34,246 nucleotides of DNA from an uncultured Senegalimassilia sp. (GCF_934632265.1 NZ_CAKTYH010000009.1:1-34246), one strand, 5' to 3'; positions 7,864 to 16,326 are shown, counted from the stretch's first letter. Translations and numbers: made by a program. Notes: generated from the letters alone by a model not told the origin.

Positions 7864-7903
7864 TGCGTCCACACATATCGGCAATCCTACGATTTGCCTG
7901 ATG

Positions 7904-7937
7904 AATGCCGCTCGAGTGTCTGCACTCGGGCGGCATT
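7904..7937 (+). terminator. Terminator-like hairpin after the second MHS transporter
   Basis: A 15-bp stem with one G-T mismatch (AATGCCG-CTCGAGTG with CACTCGGG-CGGCATT) and a 4-base loop. It is followed by TCATTTA, with no long T-run. Confidence 0.65.
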
Positions 7938-7982
7938 TCATTTACAATGGGACCATTGGGTTTTTGCGTAAAGGAGACCGAT

Positions 7983-8570
7983 GTGAGTGAGGCGAATCAA
8001 ACCCCCAAATCGTTGAAGGCTCAGATCACGCGTACGTCGCTTGTGCTTGCCGCTGCGGCGTTGTTGCGCGAACAGGGTCCGAAGGCTGTTACGTATCGCA
8101 AGGTTGCGCAATGGGCGGGGGCCGCTTCCTCATCGGTTGGTTATTATTTCGAATCCACTAATCAGCTTCTGTACGAGGCCGGTCGTTACAACATCCAGCT
8201 GTGGGCGGAGCGCGCCGAGAACGCCGCTGCTACCGCCGAGTCCATGGACCAGGCTGACTGTCGCAAGCATCTCATCAACCTGCTCATCAGCGCTAGCTTG
8301 CCCGATGATTCCGTCAACCCTGCTGCTCACTACATGCAGCTGCTCGCGGCGTCCGAATCCGAGGACGTTACAGAGGCGTACCGCAATGGTCGCGTGCAAC
8401 TCGATCAGGCGGTTGGGCGCATCCTTAAGCATGCGGGCGTGAAGCTGCCTGCGCACGTGGTCGGCATCGTCGTCGACGGTGCGGCCGTTGCGGCTATCTC
8501 CGAGGGCCGTGAGGTAAGGGAAATCGCCGCCGAGCTTCTGGAGAGCATCGTAGCGGCGTATGAGGGCTAG
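7983..8570 (+). CDS. TetR/AcrR-family transcriptional regulator
   Basis: A 195-aa DNA-binding repressor-type protein. The N-terminal helix-turn-helix (about residues 15-60) contains AAALLREQGPKAVTYRKVA and the typical recognition-helix end SSSVGYYFESTNQLL. The remaining 130 residues are helical and would form the ligand-binding and dimer domain. The start is the GTG at 7983, six bases after AAAGGAG; the ATG two bases earlier runs straight into a stop. It follows the MHS transporter pair in the same direction and converges on arcD. Control of the transporters or of the arginine genes is plausible but unproven. Confidence 0.88.
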   Translation: MSEANQTPKSLKAQITRTSLVLAAAALLREQGPKAVTYRKVAQWAGAASSSVGYYFESTNQLLYEAGRYNIQLWAERAENAAATAESMDQADCRKHLINLLISASLPDDSVNPAAHYMQLLAASESEDVTEAYRNGRVQLDQAVGRILKHAGVKLPAHVVGIVVDGAAVAAISEGREVREIAAELLESIVAAYEG

Positions 8571-8772
8571 GAGACGCTGTTTGTGTCTATGCGGTAGGTC
8601 CGCTTTGCTGCGCGTAAAGATGCACTAATGGCACGGTTGCTTTTGGATGTTCGGTCCGAGCCATTCCTTCTCAGCTGAAACCGGCTAACCGGATCGCAGA
8701 CATGGCTTGCCAGCCCATTGCCGTCGGGCAATGCGGTGGTTGTTAAGTTCGCCGATGTGCCTGAAACACGAA

Positions 8773-8802
8773 AAAGGCTCGGACCATATGGTCCGAGCCT
8801 TT
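8773..8802. terminator. Bidirectional terminator between tetR and arcD
   Basis: A perfect 30-bp palindrome (arm AAAGGCTCGGACCAT), with A residues on the left and T residues on the right, lies between two converging genes. A smaller CATTGCC/GGCAATG hairpin lies at 8716-8733. Confidence 0.88.
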
Positions 8803-8831
8803 CTGCATCTTGCGAAGGAGGGGGAATTCGC

Positions 8832-10271
8832 TTAGATGCCGATTACGCCCATGCCGACCAGCACCAGGGCTGCGACGCCGAGTGCGCTCACAACGCCCAT
8901 GCCGACCTTCTCGCCGTTCGTCAGAGCGTAGCCGCGGTCCTTGCGGGCCTTGGCGTACACGAAGAAGCCGGGGATGTAGCCCACGCAGGTGAGCAGGAGG
9001 AACGACCAGCCGTTGTACAGCACGCCGACAACCTGGAAGGCCAGGGCGATCACGCCGACGATGATCTGGGCCGTGTTCTTGTCCTCCTTAGCGGAGAACT
9101 TGATCTGATACAGTGCGATGAAAGCCCAGGTGATAACGATGGAGACGGTGCACATGCTGAAGGCGAAGTTGTAGGCATCCTCGCTGAACATCAGCACGAT
9201 CAGGAACACCTGGATGCAGGCACCGACCAGCAGCAGGCTCATCTGCGGAGCGCCCTTGCTGTTCAGCTTGCCCCAGGACTCGGGGAGCAGGTGACGCTCG
9301 GCCATTTCAGAGGTGGTCTCAGCGGGCAGCATGGTGAAGGACAGCCAAGCGCCTGCAACGCCCACGATGATGGCGATGCTGATGAACGCGCCGCCCCAGC
9401 CGGGAGCCATGGAATCGAACACGTAGAGCATTGCGGGGTAGTCAAGCTGAGCGATCTCGGTGTAGCTCATGTAGCCGTAGGGGAGCACGGAGCAGCCGAT
9501 GTAGATGAGCAGCAGGCAGATCAGGCCGATAACGGTAGCCTTGCCCACCTCGTGCTTGTTGCGGGCACGGGAGCTCATGACCGCGGCGCCCTCGATGCCG
9601 ATGAACACCCACATCATGATGATCATGCAGTTCATGACCTGCTCGAACAGACCGCCCATGCTAGCGGCATCGGCGCCCATCTCGCCAGCGGCGACGGCGT
9701 TGTTGTACACGTTGCCCCAGAAGTCGGCGGTGAAGATGCCAGCGTTGAACATGAAGATGGCGAAGATCAGGAAGATGCCCAGGGAGGCGACCTTCGCCAC
9801 CATGACGATAGCGTTCAGGAACGAGGCGCTCTCGACGCCGCGGATGACCAGGAAGGTCAGCGCCCACATGAACAGCGAGGCGACGATCACGCACGGCAGG
9901 GTGTTGCCAGGGAGGAAGGTGGGGAAGAAGTAGCCCAGGGTGGACATCATCATCGTGGCGAACGCGATGTTGCCCAGCCATGCGGACAGCCAGTAACCCC
10001 AGCCGGAGATAAAGCCGGCAAGCGGGCCGAAGCCCTCCTCGGCGTACTGGAAGATGCCCTTGAGCTCGGGCTTCTTGGCGCCCAGGTTGTTCAGCGACAG
10101 GGCAAGGGCGGCGAAGCCGATACCGACGACGGCCCAGGCCACCAGCACGGCGCCGGGGCTGGCAACGCCTGCAAGCTGGCCGGTGATGGCGAACACGCCG
10201 GAACCGATGCAGGAACTAACGACCATGCCGATCAGCCCGAACAGGCCGATACCTTTAGCTTTCTCGCTCAT
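8832..10271 (-). CDS. arcD: Arginine/ornithine antiporter, APC superfamily (ArcD-like)
   Basis: A 479-aa membrane protein with about 12-13 spans. The first span carries the APC-family substrate-binding motif GSGVFAITG near residues 23-31, and GIEGAAVMSSRARNK matches the conserved loop of basic-amino-acid exchangers. It should exchange external arginine for internal ornithine (or citrulline) without energy cost, feeding the arginine deiminase pathway. ATG 10271 has an AAGGAGGG site. It lies downstream of arcA on the same strand with a 216-base gap that holds a hairpin, so partial read-through from arcA is possible. Substrate assignment depends on the arcA neighbour as well as the motif; a lysine or polyamine exchanger is the alternative. 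Confidence 0.88.
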   Translation of the reverse strand: MSEKAKGIGLFGLIGMVVSSCIGSGVFAITGQLAGVASPGAVLVAWAVVGIGFAALALSLNNLGAKKPELKGIFQYAEEGFGPLAGFISGWGYWLSAWLGNIAFATMMMSTLGYFFPTFLPGNTLPCVIVASLFMWALTFLVIRGVESASFLNAIVMVAKVASLGIFLIFAIFMFNAGIFTADFWGNVYNNAVAAGEMGADAASMGGLFEQVMNCMIIMMWVFIGIEGAAVMSSRARNKHEVGKATVIGLICLLLIYIGCSVLPYGYMSYTEIAQLDYPAMLYVFDSMAPGWGGAFISIAIIVGVAGAWLSFTMLPAETTSEMAERHLLPESWGKLNSKGAPQMSLLLVGACIQVFLIVLMFSEDAYNFAFSMCTVSIVITWAFIALYQIKFSAKEDKNTAQIIVGVIALAFQVVGVLYNGWSFLLLTCVGYIPGFFVYAKARKDRGYALTNGEKVGMGVVSALGVAALVLVGMGVIGI

Positions 10272-10443
10272 GATTTCCCTCCTTAGTAGAAATCAATCGT
10301 TTGGTTTCGCCCCTGGACTCCGTTTGTTTAGCCGGACATACCGAACCTGCTTACGGTGGCGAATCCCGTTTACAGGCTCAAACGGAACGCAGAGGCGAAA
10401 CCGATGGAAACAGCGGACAGCGCTTAGGTTCGCAAGCTGCCCA

Positions 10444-10477
10444 AAGGGGAGGCCGATCGATCCGGCGGCCTCCCCTT
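10444..10477 (-). terminator. Hairpin after arcA
   Basis: The 12-base arms AAGGGGAGGCCG and CGGCCTCCCCTT flank a 10-base loop, 11 bases beyond the arcA stop. Only a short TTT follows on the transcribed strand, so it may attenuate rather than stop transcription into arcD. Confidence 0.65.
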
Positions 10478-10487
10478 GCGAAAACGA

Positions 10488-11705
10488 TTAGTCCTCGCGC
10501 ACGACGGGCATGCTCATGCAGCGGGGGCCGCCACGGCCGCGGGACAGCTCGGCCGAGGGGATCTCGATGACGTCGATGTTGTTCTTGCGCAGAACAGCGT
10601 TCGTGACGTCGTTGCGCTCGTAAACAACCACGCGACCAGGAGCGATGCACAGCGTGTTGGAACCGTCGTTCCACTGCTCGCGCTCGGCGGCGATACGGTC
10701 GCCACCGCCGCAGGGGATCAGCGTCACCGGCATGCCGATGTACTTCTCCAGGATCTGCTCGAGCGGGGCGTTGATCTCATGCACCTTGATGCCGTCGCCC
10801 TCGGGCGTGATCTCGAACACGGACAGCGGGCCCATGATGCCGGGATGGATGGTGAACTTGTCCACGTCGATCTGGGTGAACACGGTGTCCAGGTGCATCA
10901 TGGCGCGGTTGTTCGGGATGTTGAACGCCAGGATGGTGTCGACCGGGGAGGTGGGGTCGTTGAAGATGTTGTGGGCGATGCCGTCGATGGCGTCGGGCTC
11001 GGTGCGCTGGGAGATGCCGATGGCCAGTACGTGCTCGTTGATGTTGAGGATGTCGCCGCCCTCGATGTGGAAGGTGTTGTAACGGCTGTAGTACTGCGGG
11101 GTGCCCTGGAAGTCCGGGTGATAGTTGAAGATGTACTCGCCGTAGATGGTCTCACGGTTACGGGTGACGGAGTACATGCGGTTGATGGAAACGCCGTTGC
11201 CGATCATCGCGAAGGGGTCGCGGGTGAAGTACAGATTCGGCATCGGGGCGACGACCATCTTGGAAGCCTCGGACACCAGGTCGACCAGGGAGTTGGACTT
11301 GTCGGTGTGCAGCTCGGTGAGGTTGATGCCCTCCATGGTCTTCAGGACGAAGTCCTTGGCGTCGGGGTAGTTCTCCTGCATGTAATCGAAGATGATCTTG
11401 CGATAGCGCTCGGTCTTGATGCCGGCTTCGTCGATCCACTGCAGCAGGAACTTCTCGCGCAGCTCGGGGTCGGCGGCCAGAACCTCGGCCGTCAGATCCT
11501 CCAGGTACACGACCTCCACGCCGTTGTCGCGCAGGGCCTGAGCGAAGGCGTCATGCTCTTCCTGAGCAACCTTCAGAAACGGGATGTCGTCGAACAGCAG
11601 CTCCTCGAGCGTGTTCGGGGTGAGGTTCAGCAGCTCCTTGCCGGGACGGTGCAGCAGCACCTTCTTGAGCGGCTTGATCTCGCTTTTGACGTTCACGCCA
11701 GCCAT
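10488..11705 (-). CDS. arcA: Arginine deiminase
   Basis: A 405-aa cytosolic enzyme hydrolysing L-arginine to citrulline and ammonia, the first step of the arginine deiminase (ADI) pathway, which yields ATP through carbamoyl phosphate. Length and motifs match the family: HRPGKELLNL near the N-terminus, FTRDPF near residue 160, FHIEGGD, HLDTVFT (catalytic His) and the C-terminal RGRGGPRCMSMP with the nucleophilic cysteine a few residues before the end. AAAGAAGG precedes ATG 11705. arcD follows downstream. Ornithine carbamoyltransferase and carbamate kinase genes are not in this window. It draws on the same substrate as the amidinotransferase at 1431. Confidence 0.97.
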   Translation of the reverse strand: MAGVNVKSEIKPLKKVLLHRPGKELLNLTPNTLEELLFDDIPFLKVAQEEHDAFAQALRDNGVEVVYLEDLTAEVLAADPELREKFLLQWIDEAGIKTERYRKIIFDYMQENYPDAKDFVLKTMEGINLTELHTDKSNSLVDLVSEASKMVVAPMPNLYFTRDPFAMIGNGVSINRMYSVTRNRETIYGEYIFNYHPDFQGTPQYYSRYNTFHIEGGDILNINEHVLAIGISQRTEPDAIDGIAHNIFNDPTSPVDTILAFNIPNNRAMMHLDTVFTQIDVDKFTIHPGIMGPLSVFEITPEGDGIKVHEINAPLEQILEKYIGMPVTLIPCGGGDRIAAEREQWNDGSNTLCIAPGRVVVYERNDVTNAVLRKNNIDVIEIPSAELSRGRGGPRCMSMPVVRED

Positions 11706-12156
11706 TGCAAACCTTCTTTCGTCTCGTTGGACATAAGACTATCTTCGCCGTGCAAGCCTTCCAGCGCTTCTTGGCTTAACGCCTTGGGCTTGCACATGGG
11801 GCGTTTTCGGTGCCCCGTTCCGCTGGCTTCACTTTGCAACCTCCGCGTAAAATCCGGAAGGTCTAACGCGGATTTAACGACCCCCGTTTAGAGGTGGAAC
11901 CAAGGACTATCGCAAGGAGAAACTTCCTAAACCCTTGATAAACCCCTGATGGAGAGCTTGTGGTATGGTATTGGCAAAAGCCGAGGAACGGAGTCGATTC
12001 GCTTCGGTTTAGTTGACTTCGACGCTCATTGTTTCTGTAAACAGGGTGGCGAATCGGGGTTGAGGGTAAAATAGGTACGGGTAAGTAGTTACAATACCGG
12101 GGATTGCGTAGGTCGGCTACGAGAAGCCGGCGGCAAGGCGTTCTACGGAGGGGCCT
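11706..12156. other. Divergent regulatory region between arcA and a luxR-type gene
   Basis: No gene is supported. On the arcA side the transcript would carry two hairpins: GTGCAAGCC/GGCTTGCAC (11750-11795) and GGGGC/GCCCC (11798-11816). An operator-like CCGCGT/ACGCGG inverted repeat sits at 11843-11871. On the luxR side a promoter-like TTGACT-N17-TGTAAA lies at 12013-12041, framed by CGATTCGC (11995-12002) and GCGAATCG (12049-12056). Confidence 0.5.
12013..12041 (+). promoter_or_regulatory. Putative promoter of the membrane LuxR gene
   Basis: TTGACT and TGTAAA are 17 bases apart, about 115 bases before the start. The site is bracketed by an 8-bp inverted repeat that could be an operator. Confidence 0.35.
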
Positions 12157-13125
12157 GTGGAGCTTGCATTGTTCTATTACACGCTGCTGATGCTGCTCGT
12201 TTCCATTTTGGTGGCAGCTGTATGCTTGTCCGCATATTTGGTTTCGCGCAAGAAGACCATGCTGTTTCTCGCGATCGCCTTCGCGTTCTACTTCTTCGAT
12301 ATCTCCTTGGTGTTCCAGGACGAATTCATCGTCCGCTCAAGCGGCGACGCGCTCACATCGGGGTATCTTGTCGTGCGTTCGCTCGCCTCTGTGTTGACTG
12401 GAGGCGGCTTCGTCACGGCGTTCTGGGTTTTGCTTTGCGACTATTTGAACGAGACGCGCCGCAGCATGTTCGCGGTGCCGCCGGCGGTCTTCGCGATTGC
12501 CAGCGTTGCCACGCTCGTGGTTCTCCCGGATGGCGATGTGCAGCGTTTCTGGTTCTGGTCCATACGCCAGTTCTACATGTATTGGATTCTGCTGTATGCG
12601 GGATATAGATTCTTGCGCCAGAAGGACGAGGCCGAGCGCGCCCGCATGTGGCGGCACCGGGGTTTGTACGCGGCGGCATGGGTGCTCGGCCTGATCGTGT
12701 TGGCCGAGGACGCCGCCTCCTTCCTGGTGATGGATCTGCCGTCGGTCAACCTGGGCTCGATCGTCTTCAGCGCCGAGCGCAGCTATGCCGAGAATCTGTT
12801 GATGCTGGTCATCGGCGTTGCTGCGGTTCGCAACGGGGTCCGCATGCTGTCGCTTCGTTTCGAGCGCCCTCCCGCGCAAGGCGGCAGCAAGCAGCAGGAG
12901 CAGCAGATCGTGGAGAACCTCAACGTGTTCGCCACGCGCCATAAGCTCTCGCAGCGCGAGCGCGAGGTGCTCTACCTTATTCTTTTGGGCAAGGACAATC
13001 AGAACATCGCATCTGAGATGTCGCTGGCGCTTTCCACGGTGAAGGTGCACGTGCACAACATTCTGAAGAAGACGGGCGATGCCAGTCGACAGGAATTGAT
13101 TCAGGGTTTCTGGAAGATGTCGTAA
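12157..13125 (+). CDS. LuxR-type regulator with an N-terminal membrane domain
   Basis: A 322-aa protein with about seven hydrophobic spans in residues 1-230 followed by a LuxR/GerE helix-turn-helix at about residues 262-315. The DNA-binding part shows LSQREREVLYLIL, then IASEM and STVKVHVHNILKK, the usual LuxR recognition helix. There is no receiver or autoinducer domain, so the membrane half is probably a sensor acting directly on the DNA-binding domain. It starts at GTG 12157 with ACGGAGGGG upstream. It lies divergent from arcA and ahead of the Nramp-like gene; either could be a target. Eggerthellaceae genomes are known for many such proteins. Confidence 0.87.
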   Translation: MELALFYYTLLMLLVSILVAAVCLSAYLVSRKKTMLFLAIAFAFYFFDISLVFQDEFIVRSSGDALTSGYLVVRSLASVLTGGGFVTAFWVLLCDYLNETRRSMFAVPPAVFAIASVATLVVLPDGDVQRFWFWSIRQFYMYWILLYAGYRFLRQKDEAERARMWRHRGLYAAAWVLGLIVLAEDAASFLVMDLPSVNLGSIVFSAERSYAENLLMLVIGVAAVRNGVRMLSLRFERPPAQGGSKQQEQQIVENLNVFATRHKLSQREREVLYLILLGKDNQNIASEMSLALSTVKVHVHNILKKTGDASRQELIQGFWKMS

Positions 13126-13301
13126 AGCCGCGGCGCCGGTTTCGCCGCCCGTCCCTGAAAACCTACCCTCTGCCGCCGCTGGACCGCGCGCTGTGTTACG
13201 GGCGTGTATCGAAACGGCGTCACAAACGCTTTCGCATGCTAAAGTGTCCCTCATATACCACAAGGAGGGGCGGGGATGCCCCGGTAGGAAAGGAGGGAAC
13301 G

Positions 13302-14555
13302 ATGGCAAGCTCGATCACCGAAAAGCTGAAGAACATCGGCCCCGGTGCTTTAGTCGCAGCTGGTTTCGTCGGTCCTGGCACGGTCACCACGTGCACGGTT
13401 TCCGGCGCAAGCTATGGCTACACCATGCTGTGGGCGCTGCTGTTCGCCACCGTTGCAACCATTATCTTCCAGGAGATGGCGGCTCGCGTCGGCATCGTCA
13501 CGCAGGAGGGCCTGGGTGAGAACATCCGCGATCGCATTTCGCATCCGGTGCTGAAGTGGATTGCAATCGTGATTGTTATCATCGCCATCTTCATCGGCAA
13601 CACCGCATACGAGACGGGCAACATCACGGGCGGCATCCTGGGTATCCAGGCGGTAGTCAATATTCCCATGATCCCCATCGTCATCGTGCTGGGCATCCTG
13701 GCATTCGCCGCCATGTGGGTTGGTTCCTACAAGCTGGTCGAGAAGATCCTCACGGGCATCGTCATCTTCATGGGCCTGGTGTTCCTGATCACCGCGTTCG
13801 CTTCCCCCGTTGATTGGGGTGCGGTCGTGGCCGGCCTGTTCACGCCTTCCCTGCCCGAGGGCCAGGCTGGCGCCAAGGGCATCCTGACCGCCGTGGGCCT
13901 GATCGGCACCACCATCGTGCCGTACAACCTGTTCCTGCACGCTTCCGGCGCATCCGAGCGCTTCAAGGATCCCGAGCAGATCGCCGACGCGCGCTTCGAC
14001 TGCGTGCTGTCCATCGGCCTGGGTGGCATCATCTCCATGGCCATCCTCATCTGCGCCGCGGCTAACATGCATGCCGCCGGCATCACCGTCACCAACGGCA
14101 AGGACATGGCCGTCGCCCTGCAGCCGCTGCTGGGCAACTGGGCCACGGTGCTCATCGGCATCGGCCTGCTGGCCGCTGGTTTCTCCAGCGCCATCACCGC
14201 TCCGCTTTCCGCCGCCTACGCCGTCAACGGCGTGCTCGGCTGGGGCAAGACCCTGAAGGACCTGCAGTTCAAGGCCGTGTGGATGATCGTGCTGGTGGCC
14301 GGCTGCCTGATGGCCGTGCTGCTGGGCAAGAGCCCCACGGAGCTGATCTTGGTGGCTCAGGCGGCAAACGCCATCCTGCTGCCCATCATGGCGTTCTTCG
14401 TGATGTACGTTGCCAACGGCAAGAGCCTTGGCAAGTGGCGCAACCATGCGTTCTCCAACATCTGCGGCGTCATCTTCATCTGCATCACGCTGTTCATGTG
14501 CTGGCGTAACATGTCCAGCTTCCTGACCACGCTGCAAACGCTTATCGGCGCATAG
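13302..14555 (+). CDS. Nramp-fold (SLC11-related) transporter lacking canonical metal ligands
   Basis: A 417-aa inner-membrane protein of about 11 spans. The fold is recognisable from the span 1 start GALVAAGFVGPGTVTT, the span 6 segment VPYNLFLHASGASE, and the overall spacing of the Nramp family. In classical manganese/iron transporters span 1 reads DPGN and span 6 has Met-Pro-His; here these are GPGT and Val-Pro-Tyr. The metal-binding Asp, Asn and Met are therefore all replaced. It may belong to an Nramp-related branch with another substrate, such as magnesium (a branch with an Eggerthella lenta member is known) or a non-metal. ATG 13302 follows a strong GGAAAGGAGGG site. Confidence 0.85.
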   Translation: MASSITEKLKNIGPGALVAAGFVGPGTVTTCTVSGASYGYTMLWALLFATVATIIFQEMAARVGIVTQEGLGENIRDRISHPVLKWIAIVIVIIAIFIGNTAYETGNITGGILGIQAVVNIPMIPIVIVLGILAFAAMWVGSYKLVEKILTGIVIFMGLVFLITAFASPVDWGAVVAGLFTPSLPEGQAGAKGILTAVGLIGTTIVPYNLFLHASGASERFKDPEQIADARFDCVLSIGLGGIISMAILICAAANMHAAGITVTNGKDMAVALQPLLGNWATVLIGIGLLAAGFSSAITAPLSAAYAVNGVLGWGKTLKDLQFKAVWMIVLVAGCLMAVLLGKSPTELILVAQAANAILLPIMAFFVMYVANGKSLGKWRNHAFSNICGVIFICITLFMCWRNMSSFLTTLQTLIGA

Positions 14556-14584
14556 CGGTTTCGGATACGGGAAAGCATGATGTC

Positions 14585-14616
14585 AAGCCTGCCGGGCATA
14601 AGCCTGGCAGGCTTTT
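14585..14616 (+). terminator. Intrinsic terminator after the Nramp-like gene
   Basis: AAGCCTGCC-GGC pairs with GCC-GGCAGGCTT across ATAA, followed by a T-run. Confidence 0.9.
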
Positions 14617-14667
14617 TCGCTATCAGGGCATGTTAGGGCGATGCGTCGCCGAAGTGAGGAGCGCTTG

Positions 14668-16326
14668 ATGAACATCCTGGCAATCAATGGCAGCCCCAAG
14701 GGCAAACGAAGCAATACCTGGCGTTTGACCAGCGCTTTTCTTGAGGGAATCATCACCCGGGAGGAACAAGCCTGCGGGGAAGCGCCGATGATCGAAACTC
14801 TGAGCATCGGCGCGCTTGATATCAAGCCCTGCCTGGGCTGCTTCTCATGCTGGAGCAAGACGCCGGGCAAGTGCTGCATCCGCGATGATATGCAGACGGT
14901 CATCGAGAAGATCTTGTGGGCCGACATCGTCATCTGGAGCTTCCCTCTGTATTACTTCGGGCTGCCCGGCCAGCTGAAGAATCTGATAGACCGCCAACTC
15001 CCCATGTCGCTTCCCTTCATGAGCGCGGAAACGGAGAGCGGCGGGCATCCGTCGCGCTACGATATGAGCGGCAAGCGCACGGTGGTGGTTTCGACCTGCG
15101 GTTTCTACACCGCAAAGGGCAACTACGGCGGTGTGACCGACTTGTTCGATCGGCTTTGCGGGAAGGATGGCTACACTGCGATCTTCTGCGGGCAGGGCGA
15201 GCTTTTCCGCGTGAAGGAGCTTGCAGATCGCACCGACGAGTATCTTTCCTGGGTCCGGAAGGCCGGAGAGGAGTTTGCTTCCGGCGGCATATCCGGGCAA
15301 ACCTACGGCAAGCTTGGCCAGAACCTGTTCCCGCGCGATGTTTTCGAGGCGATGGCTGATGCCAGCTGGGGTGTGGGTGAATCGGGTGAGAAGGAAGACC
15401 CTAGCTTGGTGTTCACCCGGCAGATGGCGGCCCTGTATCGTAAGCAGGCTTGGCCGGGGCGGGATATCGTGCTTGACATGAACTACACCGATATCGACAA
15501 GGTCTACCGCATCGTCCTCGGGGTCGATGGGAGTCGCGTCGAGGAAGAGCCCGCCGAAGGCTTCGCCATGGAATACACCACGCGGATCAACGCGCCTTTG
15601 AGCGTTTGGCGCTCGATTGCCAGCGGCAAGATCGCCGGCGACGAAGCGCTCATGAAGCACCTGTACTCGGTCGAAGGGGACTTCGATCTGATGATGCATT
15701 GGGATGATTATTTTGGCGCGGCGAACAGCGCGGGCGATCCAGGCGTTGCTACGGACGGAAACTCTTCCGCGGGTGCGGGTGCAATCGGGTCGAAAACCAA
15801 TATGATGCTGCTTTTGATTCCCTGGATCGTCTTCTGGGTTGCAGCGGCGATCGATAGCTTCTCGGGAAGCTTGGTCAGCATTACGGCATGCGTGCTGCTG
15901 CCCGTTCTGATGCATCGAACGAAAGCAACCGTGTATGACCGAGTCTCGGCGCTGGCGGTTGGCGCTTGCTCCATCGCGTTGCTGGCAGGCGTGCCGCCCA
16001 TCCTGGTGATTCCGGCATCGTATCTTCTGTTCGGGCTGATGTGGACGGTTTCCTGTTTCGCCAAAGTGCCGCTGACCGCGCATTACTCGAAAAACAGCTA
16101 TAACGGGGAAGCGGCGTTGCACAACCCGATCTTCATGAGGACGAACCGTATCCTGACCGCGGCGTGGGGGATTCTTTACCTGATCACGCCTGTCTGGACG
16201 TATCTCATCATACAAACGGATGCGGCAAGCTTTGTGGGTGCGATCAACTCCGTCCTCCCGGCGCTGATGGGCGCATTCACCGCCTGGTTCCAAAAGTGGT
16301 ATCCCCGGCATATAGCGCGCGGCTAA
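14668..16326 (+). CDS. Flavodoxin-like FMN reductase fused to a C-terminal membrane domain
   Basis: A 552-aa protein. Residues 1 to about 190 are a flavodoxin-like/NADPH-dependent FMN reductase domain: INGSPKGKRSNT for FMN phosphate binding, a CLGCFSCW cysteine pair, and FPLYYFGLPGQLKNLIDR. Residues about 190-350 are soluble; the stretch near 300-350 (TTRINAPLSVWRSIASGKI) resembles an SCP2-like lipid-binding segment, a weak call. A Gly/Ser/Ala-rich linker (about 352-375) leads to about five hydrophobic spans to the end, with a polar loop near residues 470-490. The start ATG 14668 has AGGAG six bases upstream; ATG 14641 has none. The reductase would be tied to the inner face of the membrane, perhaps passing electrons to a membrane or quinone-linked acceptor. 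Function is unknown. Confidence 0.85.
   Translation: MNILAINGSPKGKRSNTWRLTSAFLEGIITREEQACGEAPMIETLSIGALDIKPCLGCFSCWSKTPGKCCIRDDMQTVIEKILWADIVIWSFPLYYFGLPGQLKNLIDRQLPMSLPFMSAETESGGHPSRYDMSGKRTVVVSTCGFYTAKGNYGGVTDLFDRLCGKDGYTAIFCGQGELFRVKELADRTDEYLSWVRKAGEEFASGGISGQTYGKLGQNLFPRDVFEAMADASWGVGESGEKEDPSLVFTRQMAALYRKQAWPGRDIVLDMNYTDIDKVYRIVLGVDGSRVEEEPAEGFAMEYTTRINAPLSVWRSIASGKIAGDEALMKHLYSVEGDFDLMMHWDDYFGAANSAGDPGVATDGNSSAGAGAIGSKTNMMLLLIPWIVFWVAAAIDSFSGSLVSITACVLLPVLMHRTKATVYDRVSALAVGACSIALLAGVPPILVIPASYLLFGLMWTVSCFAKVPLTAHYSKNSYNGEAALHNPIFMRTNRILTAAWGILYLITPVWTYLIIQTDAASFVGAINSVLPALMGAFTAWFQKWYPRHIARG

Noticed and set aside
8718..10286. 522-codon plus-strand frame opposite arcD
   Set aside because: It mirrors a clear APC transporter; the composition (runs of His, Asp, Gly, Ala) is typical of the antisense of G+C-rich codons, and no ribosome site is present.
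11693..11734. 13-codon ORF overlapping the arcA start
   Set aside because: It has no Shine-Dalgarno; the purine stretch inside it is the arcA ribosome site, so the overlap looks accidental.
10476..11891. 471-codon plus-strand frame opposite arcA
   Set aside because: Antisense shadow of arcA with no domain match or ribosome site.
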